64,000 bases of DNA from Sphingomonas sp. GC_Shp_5 (GTDB lineage: Bacteria; Pseudomonadota; Alphaproteobacteria; Sphingomonadales; Sphingomonadaceae). Under the pieces are notes generated by a model. The model was not told where the DNA came from. It made no database searches and saw nothing but the letters and a program-made list of their open reading frames with translations. Shown piece by piece: positions 36,774 through 44,460 of this stretch; position 1 is the stretch's first letter, and every line of letters starts with the position of its first letter. A program made the position numbers and the translations under genes. Where the stretch lies: NCBI RefSeq assembly GCF_026540855.1, contig NZ_JALNUP010000013.1, positions 1 through 64,000 on the forward strand, in the 5' to 3' direction.

Positions 36774-37177
36774 TCCTCATTGTCCTGCTGCTGCAGGCAG
36801 CGACCCCCGCGGCGGCGCCTGCGACCAGCGCCAGCGCCGCGCCGCCCGCGCGCTTCTCGATCCTCACCCCGCAATGCACCCAGCGCAACGACCATGGCGA
36901 TATCGTCGTCTGCGCCGGCGCGCCCGGCAACGATCGCCTGCCGCTGCCCGATGATCGTGGCCCGCCCGATCACGCCGTCCCCAGCAACCCCGAGCTGACC
37001 GGCATCGGCGCGCTCGCCGCCGCGGACACGCCCTGCGCCACCGTCCAAGGCGGGTGCCAGGTCGGCTTCGGGCCGCCGTTGGCGCCGATCATCAAGGGGG
37101 CCGTCGGCGCGATCAAGAGCGCCTTCGCCAAGAAGCCCGACAAGCGCGGCCGCGTCGCGATCCCGCTCGATCCCTGA
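36770..37177 (+). CDS. Small secreted hypothetical protein (135 aa), second of a pair
   Basis: Not recognised. It begins MILIVLLLQAATPAAAPA, a probable signal sequence. ILTPQCTQRNDHGDIVVCAGAPGNDRLPLP mirrors the first gene's DITVCGRRDADRF. Four cysteines are present (positions about 37, 49, 97 and 105), enough for two disulfides. The C-terminus is amphipathic, then basic (KSAFAKKPDKRGRVAIP). It is overlapped with the preceding paralogue by four bases. I infer a tandem duplication of a periplasmic or surface-exposed small protein, common in sphingomonads. Confidence 0.55.
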   Translation: MILIVLLLQAATPAAAPATSASAAPPARFSILTPQCTQRNDHGDIVVCAGAPGNDRLPLPDDRGPPDHAVPSNPELTGIGALAAADTPCATVQGGCQVGFGPPLAPIIKGAVGAIKSAFAKKPDKRGRVAIPLDP

Positions 37178-37202
37178 CGCAGCCGATCGCTCACCCCAGC
37201 CC

Positions 37203-37283
37203 GTCATCCCAGCGCAAGCTGGGATCTCATGAGGCAGATGCAGGGGCGGAGCCGCCACAGACCCCAGCGTGCGCTGGGGTGAC
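37203..37283. repeat. REP-like paired-hairpin intergenic element (copy 3)
   Basis: 81 bp from GTCATCCCAGCGCAAGCTGGGATCTC to CCCCAGCGTGCGCTGGGGTGAC. It differs from copy 2 by only a few bases in each hairpin. It lies between the convergent small-protein pair and hom, so it may serve as the terminator for both. Confidence 0.82.
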
Positions 37284-37297
37284 GCCGCGGCCCGCGC

Positions 37298-38608
37298 TCA
37301 CCCGAGAATATGCATCCACAATGGCGCTCCGGCGAGGCTCGCCGATCCGCGCAACCGCTCCAGCGCCTGCGCCACTGCGCGTTCCGGCCCTTCGTGCGTG
37401 ACGATGGCGACGAGCACGCCGCCGTCGGCCATCGCGCCGCGCTGGATCAGGCTCTCGATCGACACGCCTGCATCGCGCATCGCCGCGGCGATCTCGGCGA
37501 GCACGCCGACCTTGTCCTGCACGGTGAAGCGCAGGTAGGCGCGCCCGCGCCGCTCGCCGCTGTCCGCCTTGGGCTCGGCGACCAGCGACGCCGCCGGCAT
37601 CGCATAGGCTGCGCCATATTCGCCGCGGGCGATGTCGATGAGGTCGGCGACCACCGCGCTCGCAGTCGGTCCGTCGCCGGCACCGCGGCCCTGGAAAAAC
37701 AGCCGGCCGACGAAATTGCCCTCGGCGACCACCGCGTTGAGCGATCCGGTGACGTGCGCCAGCGGATGGTCGATCGGCACCAGATGCGGATGCACCCGCT
37801 GGAACAGCCCGTGCGGCCCTGCCTCAGCGACGCCGACCAGCCGCACCCGATAACCGAGCGCCGCCGCCTCGGCGATATCGGCGGCGATGACATGGCGGAT
37901 GCCCTGCGTCTCGACATCGGCGAAGGCCGGCCGGGTGCCGAATGCCAGGCTGGCCAGGATCGACAGCTTGTGCGCCGCGTCCACTCCGTCGATATCGAAG
38001 CTCGGATCCGCCTCGGCAAAGCCCAGCGCCTGCGCCTCGGCCAGCACCTCGGCGAAGTCTCGCCCCCCACCCTGCTCTCGTGGCGCCTCCATCTTGGAGA
38101 GGATGAAATTGCAGGTGCCGTTGAGGATGCCGTAGACCTGGGTGATCGCATTGGCCGCCGCGCCCTCGCGGATGCCCTTGATCACCGGGATGCCGCCCGC
38201 CACCGCCGCTTCGAACTTGAGCGGCACGCCGGCCTGCTCGGCAAGCTCCGCCAGCTCGAGGCCGTGATGCGCCAGCATCGCCTTGTTGGCGGTGACGAAG
38301 CCCTTGCCTGCCCCGAGCGTCGCGCGCGCCAGCGTCAGCGCCGGCCCGTCCGAGCCGCCGATCAGCTCCACCACCACGTCGGCGCCGTCATGCGTCGCGA
38401 GCTCGCGGGTGTCGTCCACCCAGGCGAAGCGGCTGAGGTCGACGCCGCGGTCCTTGGTGCGATCGCGCGCGGAGACGGCGACCACCTCGATCGGCCGCCC
38501 CGCGCGCCGCGTGATCAGCTCGCGATTGGCATCGAGCAACCGGATCACGCCGCCGCCCACCGTGCCAAGACCTGCCAATGCGATGCGTAACGTGGAGATA
38601 GTGTTCAT
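37298..38608 (-). CDS. hom: Homoserine dehydrogenase
   Basis: 436 residues. It reduces aspartate semialdehyde to homoserine for methionine and threonine synthesis. It has the nucleotide-binding fold LRIALAGLGTVGGGVIRLL, the active-site VTANKAMLA, the catalytic stretch GIPVIKGIREG, and LNGTCNFILSKMEA. QALGFAEADPSFDIDG is the substrate loop. A C-terminal ACT domain (about 350-430, FTVQDKVGVLAEIAAAM) indicates end-product feedback, usually by threonine. It is monofunctional with no aspartate kinase fusion. Confidence 0.97.
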   Translation of the reverse strand: MNTISTLRIALAGLGTVGGGVIRLLDANRELITRRAGRPIEVVAVSARDRTKDRGVDLSRFAWVDDTRELATHDGADVVVELIGGSDGPALTLARATLGAGKGFVTANKAMLAHHGLELAELAEQAGVPLKFEAAVAGGIPVIKGIREGAAANAITQVYGILNGTCNFILSKMEAPREQGGGRDFAEVLAEAQALGFAEADPSFDIDGVDAAHKLSILASLAFGTRPAFADVETQGIRHVIAADIAEAAALGYRVRLVGVAEAGPHGLFQRVHPHLVPIDHPLAHVTGSLNAVVAEGNFVGRLFFQGRGAGDGPTASAVVADLIDIARGEYGAAYAMPAASLVAEPKADSGERRGRAYLRFTVQDKVGVLAEIAAAMRDAGVSIESLIQRGAMADGGVLVAIVTHEGPERAVAQALERLRGSASLAGAPLWMHILG

Positions 38609-38702
38609 GCCGCCTGCCTAGCGGAGCCGGGCCGCGAATGTCGAGGCACGCCAGCGCAGGCAGGCCTGGCCACCGGACGCGACTTACGCGGCAGACCGCC
38701 GC

Positions 38703-39581
38703 TCAGCCGCCGAAATAGGCCGGATCATCAAGATCCTGCAGCAATCCCGGCCCGGTCGGCGCCCAGCCGAGCAGCGCTTGTGTGCGCTCGGACGATGCCG
38801 GCATGTCGAGTGCGGCGAAACTGCCGAACCAGCCGAAATGCGCCTGGTCGCGCGGCTCCACCGGCACCCCGAGCCGGCGACCGATCACCTCGGCGATGTC
38901 ACGGAAGGCGATCCCTTCCTCGGCGGTGGCATGATAGGCCGGTTCGGTCGCGCCATGCTCCAGCACCAGCCGATACAGCCGCGCCGCATCGAGCCGGTGC
39001 ACCGCCGGCCAGCGGTTGGCGCCATCGCCGACATAGGCCGAGACACCGGTCTGCCGCGCGATATCGATCAGGATCGGCACGAAGCCGTGATCGCCGTGAC
39101 CGTGGGTGGATGGCGCCAGCCGCACCGTGGTCGTGCGCCCGCCCTGCGCCGCCAGCGCCCGCGCGGCAATCTCGGACCGCCGGGGGAACGGATGATCATC
39201 GGGCAGCCGGTCTGCCTCGGTGGCAACCCGCCCCGGTGCCAGCAGCGCCACGCCAGAGGTCACGATCAGCGGTCGCTCCGATCCGGCGAGTGCCTCGCCC
39301 AGCACCTCGATCGCGCGCTGGTCTTGCGCCGCATTCTCGGCGAATTTGGCGAAATCGTGATTGAACGCGGTGTGGATCACCGCATCGGCGCTCGCCGCCG
39401 CTTTGCGCAGCAGCGCATGGTCATCCAGCGTTCCTAGCAGCACGCTCGCACCGGCGTCGGCCAATGGCCCGGCCTTGGCCTCGGATCGCGACAGCCCGGT
39501 CACCCGATGCCCCGCCGCGATCAGTTCCTCTGTTACCGCCGATCCAACCCACCCGGTCGCGCCGGTTACGAATACATGCAT
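38703..39581 (-). CDS. Extended SDR / NAD-dependent epimerase-like protein
   Basis: 292 residues. It starts HVFVTGATGWVGSAVTEEL, with the extended-SDR TGxxGxxG motif. Later come LIVTSGVALLAPG, VRLAPSTHGHGDHG, and VHRLDAARLYRLVLEHG with the family His. The canonical YxxxK is not evident, so the active site may be atypical. These proteins are often called oxidoreductases or atypical nucleoside-sugar epimerases. It is divergent from an XRE regulator across 97 bp and is its probable target. Lack of operon neighbours suggests a stress or detoxification role, which is inference. Confidence 0.82.
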   Translation of the reverse strand: MHVFVTGATGWVGSAVTEELIAAGHRVTGLSRSEAKAGPLADAGASVLLGTLDDHALLRKAAASADAVIHTAFNHDFAKFAENAAQDQRAIEVLGEALAGSERPLIVTSGVALLAPGRVATEADRLPDDHPFPRRSEIAARALAAQGGRTTTVRLAPSTHGHGDHGFVPILIDIARQTGVSAYVGDGANRWPAVHRLDAARLYRLVLEHGATEPAYHATAEEGIAFRDIAEVIGRRLGVPVEPRDQAHFGWFGSFAALDMPASSERTQALLGWAPTGPGLLQDLDDPAYFGG

Positions 39582-39630
39582 GGACGATGATCCTCTTCAA
39601 CGAGCTACCTCTATCGTCCCGCATCCCATG

Positions 39631-39671
39631 CTGTTAAAGTAGTGAGCTTATCCGGGTATAAGGTTTAACAG
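39631..39671. promoter_or_regulatory. Palindromic operator between the SDR gene and the XRE regulator
   Basis: CTGTTAAA (39631-39638) and TTTAACAG (39664-39671) are perfect eight-base inverted repeats. Inside them lies a second inverted pair, CTTAT / ATAAG. GCTTATC occurs at 39646 and again at 39672, a direct repeat. The whole sits in the 97-bp gap, and its right end is seven bases before the regulator's GTG start. It looks like an autoregulatory site for the XRE protein. Confidence 0.6.
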
Positions 39672-39678
39672 GCTTATC

Positions 39679-40503
39679 GTGCCCAGCGCCACATCACTCG
39701 CCGCCTATCTCAAGGATCGCCGCGGCCGGCTCGATCCCGCCGCCCTGGGCTTTGCCGCGACGCGGCGGCGCACGCCGGGGCTGCGCCGCGAGGAGGTCGC
39801 GCAGCGCGCCAACATCAGCGCTACCTGGTATACCTGGCTGGAGCAGGGACGCGGCGGGGCGCCCTCGGCGGACGTGCTCGATCGCATTGCCCATGCGCTG
39901 ATGCTCACCGAAGTAGAGCGCGAGCACATCTTCCTGCTCGGGCTCGGTCGGTCGCCCGACATCCGCTATCAGGCCAGCGAAGGCGTCACCCCCCGGCTGC
40001 AGCGCGTGCTGGATGCGATGGATGCGAGCCCTGCGATGGTGCGAACCTTGACCTGGGACGTGATCGCCTGGAACGCCGCAGCGGCCGCCGTGCTCACCGA
40101 CTATGGCGCGCTGCCGCCCCGCGAGCGCAATGTGCTGCGGCTGATCTTCCTCAATCCGCATACGCGCGCCGCCCAGGCCGATTGGGAGGGCGTCGCCCGC
40201 TTCGTCGTCGCGGTATTCAGGGCCGATGCCGCCCGCGCCGGCGCCGCCACGGTGCAGCCGCTGGTCGATGAACTCTCCCAGGCCAGCCCCGATTTCGCGG
40301 CAATGTGGCGCGATCACGACGTCCGCGGGTTCGGCGAGGGATTGAAGCGCCTGCGCCACCCGGTGCTCGGCGACCTGCCGATGGAATATTCCGCCTTCGC
40401 GATCGATGGCCGGCCGGATCTGGCGATGCTGGTCTACAACCCGGTCACGCCCGCCGACGCGGAACGGATCCGATCACTGGTCGCGAGCAAGCGGACGGGC
40501 TGA
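39679..40503 (+). CDS. XRE-family regulator with MmyB-like ligand-binding domain
   Basis: 274 residues starting at GTG. The N-terminal helix-turn-helix (about 12-75) has LRREEVAQRANISATWYTWLEQGRG and SADVLDRIAHALML. The C-terminal half (about 100-265) is of the MmyB-like type: LDAMDASPAMVRTLTWDVIAWNAAA, then RNVLRLIFLNPHTR, FRADAAR and the ending LAMLVYNPVTP. Such proteins often sense fatty-acid-like ligands and sit divergent from an SDR gene, as here. It probably represses or activates the SDR gene and itself through the palindrome. Confidence 0.9.
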   Translation: MPSATSLAAYLKDRRGRLDPAALGFAATRRRTPGLRREEVAQRANISATWYTWLEQGRGGAPSADVLDRIAHALMLTEVEREHIFLLGLGRSPDIRYQASEGVTPRLQRVLDAMDASPAMVRTLTWDVIAWNAAAAAVLTDYGALPPRERNVLRLIFLNPHTRAAQADWEGVARFVVAVFRADAARAGAATVQPLVDELSQASPDFAAMWRDHDVRGFGEGLKRLRHPVLGDLPMEYSAFAIDGRPDLAMLVYNPVTPADAERIRSLVASKRTG

Positions 40504-40593
40504 CGCTGCCGCCTTCGACACCCCTGTCCCCCGCCGGCAAGCCGTGCCACAACGCTGCCTTTCATGTCCCTTTCCCACGCGGCGAGATCATCA

Positions 40594-42564
40594 ATGGCCA
40601 CAATACCCTCCGCCCCTCCTGCCCGGCCGGTCGCCGAACTGACCCTCCGCGGCATCCTGCTGGGCGGATTGATCACGCTGCTGTTCACCGCCGCCAACGT
40701 CTATCTCGGCCTCAAGGTCGGGCTGACCTTCGCCACGTCGATCCCCGCCGCGGTGATCTCGATGGCGGTGCTGCGCTACGTGCCGGGCGCGACCGTGCTC
40801 GAGAACAACATCGTCCAGACCGTGGCGTCGGCGGCCGGCACCCTCGCGGCGATCATCTTCGTGCTGCCGGGGCTGGTGATGATCGGCTGGTGGACGGGCT
40901 TCCCCTATCTGCTCACCGCCGGCATCACCGCCACCGGCGGCATTCTCGGGGTGATGTTCTCCGTGCCGCTGCGCCGCGCGTTGGTGGTGGATACCGATCT
41001 GCCCTTCCCCGAGGGCCGCGCCGCCGCCGAGGTGCTGCTGGTCGGCGCCGGCAGCCGCGCCGGCGAGGCCGAGAGCGGCCGCGGGCTCAAGCTGATCGTC
41101 GTCAACGCCCTGGTCTCGGCCGGCTTCGCGATCCTCACCCAGACCAAGATCGCCGTCGCCGAAGCCGCTTATTACTTCCGCGCCGGCGCCGGCGCGACCG
41201 GCATCTCGAGCGGCCTGTCGTTCGCGCTGGTCGGTGCCGGGCATCTGATCGGCCTGTCGGCGGGCATCGCCATCTTCGCCGGGCTGGTGATCGGCTGGTG
41301 GGTGGCGCTGCCGATCCTCACCGCGCTCGCTCCCGCGGTGGCGGGCACCAGCGCCGAGGCCTGGGCCGGTGCGGTGTTCCGCACCGACGTGCGCTTCCTC
41401 GGCGCCGGCGTGATCGGCGTCGCGGCGATCTGGACGCTGGTCAAGATCATCGGCCCGGTGGTCTCGGGCATCCAGTCTTCGATCGCGGCGAGCCGCGCCA
41501 AGCGCAGCGGAGCCGTGCTGGAACTCGGTGAGCGCGATCTGTCGATCGGCGTCGTCGTCACCGTCAGCCTTGCCATGCTGGTGCCGATCGCCGGGCTGCT
41601 CTGGTCGGTAATCGCCGGTGGGCCGCTCCAGGGCTCGGCCCTTGTCCTGATCGCCGGCGCGTTGATCTTCATCCTCGTCCTCGGCCTCGTCATCGCCGCG
41701 GTGTGCGGCTACATGGCCGGGCTGATCGGCGCCTCCAACAGCCCCGTCTCGGGCATCGGCATCCTCTCGGTGCTCGCCGCCTCGCTGATGCTGGTCGGCC
41801 TGTTCGGCCGCGGCACGCCGCCCGAAACCAGCCAGGCGCTGATTGCCTATGCACTGATCGTCACCGGCATCGTGTTCGGCGTTGCGACCATCTCCAACGA
41901 CAACCTCCAGGATCTCAAGACCGGCCAGCTGGTCGGCGCGACGCCGTGGAAGCAGCAGGTGGCGCTCGTGATCGGCGTGATCTTCGGCAGCCTGGTGGTG
42001 CCGCCGGTGCTCGAGCTGCTCGCGACCACGCTCGGCTTCCAGGGCGCGCCGGGCGCCGGCCCCAATGCGCTTGCCGCGCCCCAGGCGGCGCTGATCTCGG
42101 CCTTGGCCAAGGGCGTGCTCGGCGGCGATCTCAATTGGGCAATGATCGGCGTCGGCGCACTGGTTGGCGCCGCGATCATCATCGCCGACGAGATCCTCGG
42201 CAAGCTCGGCAAGTTTCGCCTGCCCCCACTCGGCGTCGGCCTCGGCGTCTATCTGCCGATGGCGGTGACGCTGCCGGTGGTGATCGGCGCGGTGATCGGC
42301 GCCTTCTACGATCGTTGGGCCGAGCGCACCGGCGATCCCGAAGCCGCCAAGCGGATGGGCGTGCTCACCGCCACCGGCATGATCGTCGGCGAGAGCTTGT
42401 GGGGCGTCGCCTTCGCGGTGATCGTCTATCTTACCAATTCGGATGCGCCGCTGGCGCTGGCCGGCGATGGCTTTGCCACCCCGGCGCTGATCGGCGGCAC
42501 GATCGCCTTCCTGGCGCTGCTCGTCGGGCTTTATCGCTATACGCGCCGGATCGCGATTGCATGA
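40594..42564 (+). CDS. OPT-family oligopeptide transporter
   Basis: 656 residues from MATIPSAPPARPV; an ATG ten codons upstream (40564) is an alternative. About 15-16 membrane helices. Family features are LTLRGILLGGLITLLFTAANVYLGLKVGLTFATSIPAAVI at the N-terminus, the NIVQTVASAAG motif, LPFPEGRAAAEVL in the loop, and GYMAGLIGASNSPVSGIGILSVL in the second half. It moves small peptides or metal-chelate conjugates by proton coupling. The branch is the bacterial type (TIGR00728/00733-like). Its substrate is not known from sequence. Confidence 0.93.
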   Translation: MATIPSAPPARPVAELTLRGILLGGLITLLFTAANVYLGLKVGLTFATSIPAAVISMAVLRYVPGATVLENNIVQTVASAAGTLAAIIFVLPGLVMIGWWTGFPYLLTAGITATGGILGVMFSVPLRRALVVDTDLPFPEGRAAAEVLLVGAGSRAGEAESGRGLKLIVVNALVSAGFAILTQTKIAVAEAAYYFRAGAGATGISSGLSFALVGAGHLIGLSAGIAIFAGLVIGWWVALPILTALAPAVAGTSAEAWAGAVFRTDVRFLGAGVIGVAAIWTLVKIIGPVVSGIQSSIAASRAKRSGAVLELGERDLSIGVVVTVSLAMLVPIAGLLWSVIAGGPLQGSALVLIAGALIFILVLGLVIAAVCGYMAGLIGASNSPVSGIGILSVLAASLMLVGLFGRGTPPETSQALIAYALIVTGIVFGVATISNDNLQDLKTGQLVGATPWKQQVALVIGVIFGSLVVPPVLELLATTLGFQGAPGAGPNALAAPQAALISALAKGVLGGDLNWAMIGVGALVGAAIIIADEILGKLGKFRLPPLGVGLGVYLPMAVTLPVVIGAVIGAFYDRWAERTGDPEAAKRMGVLTATGMIVGESLWGVAFAVIVYLTNSDAPLALAGDGFATPALIGGTIAFLALLVGLYRYTRRIAIA

Positions 42565-42624
42565 CGGGTGCGAGGCAACCGTTGGCCTCGCTCTGCGTTG
42601 CGCCATTCGTCAAAGGAGATACGA

Positions 42625-42918
42625 ATGCGTAACAAGTTAGCGATTGCTGCCCTGGCCGCCCTGGTCAGCACCTCGATGGTGGCCCCGGATGTCGCCCAGG
42701 CCCGCAAGCATCACCGCGTCTATCACGACAACCGCGGCCGCGCTCGTTGCGGTGGCGGCAATGGCGCAACCGGCACGATCGCTGGTGGCGTCGGCGGTGC
42801 GGTGCTCGGCAACGTGCTGGGCGGCGGTACGGTCGGCACGATCGCCGGTGGCGTCGGCGGCGGCCTGCTCGGCCGTCATATCGACAAGAACCGCACCCGC
42901 GCTCGCCGCGGTTGCTGA
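42625..42918 (+). CDS. Glycine-zipper 2TM-type small envelope protein
   Basis: 97 residues from MRNKLAIAALAALVS, with AAGGAG eight bases before the ATG. A signal peptide ends near SMVAPDVAQA. The mature part begins with His/Arg-rich RKHHRVYHDNRGRARC, then two glycine-zipper helices with a repeated core (GTIAGGVGG..LGNVLGGG and GTIAGGVGG..LGRHI). The end is Arg-rich with a final cysteine. Proteins of this kind (SlyB/OsmB-like) lie in or near the outer membrane; the exact role is unknown. Confidence 0.85.
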   Translation: MRNKLAIAALAALVSTSMVAPDVAQARKHHRVYHDNRGRARCGGGNGATGTIAGGVGGAVLGNVLGGGTVGTIAGGVGGGLLGRHIDKNRTRARRGC

Positions 42919-42926
42919 TAGGTCCG

Positions 42927-42949
42927 GCCCTGCCGACGATCGGCAGGGC
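42927..42949 (+). terminator. Hairpin terminator after glycine-zipper gene
   Basis: GCCCTGCCGA / TCGGCAGGGC, a ten-base perfect stem with a three-base loop, starts eight bases past the stop. No strong T-run follows. A second GGGGCC/GGCCCC hairpin lies at about 42966-42991. The 207-bp gap to the GH130 gene contains nothing else I can support. Confidence 0.55.
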
Positions 42950-43125
42950 TGACATCGAGCTGTGGGGGCCTTGGCGCGAGCCGGGGCCCCTTCTGGTTTG
43001 ACGCTGCCCTGGTGGCGCTTGTGCCGGCTTACGCGGCACCCCGACAGCCAGCAAAGCCGGTACTCAGGCAGGCGCTGTGCAGCGGCCGCGCTGAACCGCC
43101 ACGCGGAGGCAGGGCGCGCCTCGCC

Positions 43126-44409
43126 TCACACCATCGCGGCGAGCATGTCCTTGATCGGCACGAACGCGAAGCCCACCGAGCTGTCGGCGATGCCGTACGG
43201 CAGGAACAGCTTGTCGCCATGCTTGATGGCGCCGCACGAATAGACGACGTTGGGCACATAGCCCTCGCGGTCCTGGTCCTTGGCGGCGAGGATCGGCAGC
43301 TCGGTACGGCCGAGCACCTTGGATGGGTCGTCCTTGTCGAGCAGCGCCGCACCGATCGAATATTTGCGCATCGCGCCGACGCCATGGGTCAGCAGCAGCC
43401 AGCCCTCGTCGAGCTCGATCGGCGGCCCGCAATTGCCGATCTGGACCAGCTCCCACGGATAATGCGGCGCGAGGATCTTCTCGCCCTCGTCCCAATGCTC
43501 GAGCGTGTCGGACTTGAGCAGGAACAGGTTCTCGCCGTCCTGACGCCCGATCATCATATACTGGCCCGCCACCTTGCGCGGGAACAGCGCCATGCCCTTG
43601 TTGCGCGCCGCCGGGCCGCTCATCGGCACCAGGTCGAACGCGCGGAAGTCGCGGGTCCGCATCAGCTCGGACTGGATCACCGACCCGTTATAGGCCGTAT
43701 AGGTGCCGATCCATTCGTAGCTGCCGTCCTCATGCTGGAAGTGGACGATCCGCAGATCCTCCAGCCCCTTGGACTGCGCCTGGGTGATCGGGAAGATCAC
43801 CGTGCCCGACAGCGTCGAATCGCGATGGCGGTACACCGTCACCGGGCCGACCGGCATCTCCTCCTCGCCCCCGCTGACCACGTCGGTCGCGGTCGCGAAG
43901 GGCGGCTCGGTGGCGAGGCGCAGCTGGTTCTGATCGGTGATGATGCCCTCGCGGAAGGCGACGGACGAGATGTGCCCCTCCCCCACCGCGCGCAGCGACA
44001 TCAGGATCCGCATCGATCCCTCCGGCATGCCGGACTGGTCGAAATGCGGCACCGCGCTGGGGTTCATCAGTGCGGCGGCGGCATAGCTATATTCGTGGCA
44101 GAAATAGGCGCCGATCAGCTGGCGCTTCTCGTCGCCGATCTCGGCGCCGTTCAGCTCGAGCAGATCCTCGATCTCGTCATAGCGTGTCATGAACACGCGG
44201 CGCGTCTGCCAGTGGCGCGCCTCGAAGTCCTTGAGCACGACCTCGAGCTGCTCGCGGGCTTCCTCGGGGGTCATCGCCAGCACTTCGCCGACCAGCCGCT
44301 CGGTGCGGCCGGGCGCCCCGCCCTTGCCGCCCCAGGCGATGTGGAACGGCCGGACGACGACACGTGAAGGATCGGCATGAAGCCGCAGGCGGTGGGTAAA
44401 CAGGTCCAT
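43126..44409 (-). CDS. GH130-family glycoside hydrolase/phosphorylase-like protein
   Basis: 427 residues from MDLFTHRLRLHAD; a TTG-led extension of ten residues is excluded. An N-terminal helical region (about 35-130) is followed by a five-bladed propeller of GH130 type. The general-acid motif is GLEDLR (D218, the EDPR equivalent), followed by RNKGMALFPRK, VQIGNCGPPIEL and YVPNVVYSCG...LPYGIAD. Characterised GH130 enzymes break beta-1,2 or beta-1,4 mannosides, usually with phosphate. This branch has a long N-terminal addition and is untested as far as I know. It is 51 bp downstream of a GT4-type gene; the pair is described in the findings. Confidence 0.85.
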   Translation of the reverse strand: MDLFTHRLRLHADPSRVVVRPFHIAWGGKGGAPGRTERLVGEVLAMTPEEAREQLEVVLKDFEARHWQTRRVFMTRYDEIEDLLELNGAEIGDEKRQLIGAYFCHEYSYAAAALMNPSAVPHFDQSGMPEGSMRILMSLRAVGEGHISSVAFREGIITDQNQLRLATEPPFATATDVVSGGEEEMPVGPVTVYRHRDSTLSGTVIFPITQAQSKGLEDLRIVHFQHEDGSYEWIGTYTAYNGSVIQSELMRTRDFRAFDLVPMSGPAARNKGMALFPRKVAGQYMMIGRQDGENLFLLKSDTLEHWDEGEKILAPHYPWELVQIGNCGPPIELDEGWLLLTHGVGAMRKYSIGAALLDKDDPSKVLGRTELPILAAKDQDREGYVPNVVYSCGAIKHGDKLFLPYGIADSSVGFAFVPIKDMLAAMV

Positions 44410-44460
44410 CGCTGGAAAAGCCTCGCCGAACTTGATCAAGGGTGACGCCGTCGCAGCCGA

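Noticed and set aside
40591..42606. Long open frame antisense to the OPT transporter
   Set aside because: Low-complexity His/Asp/Arg-rich translation, no ribosome site; shadow of the real gene.
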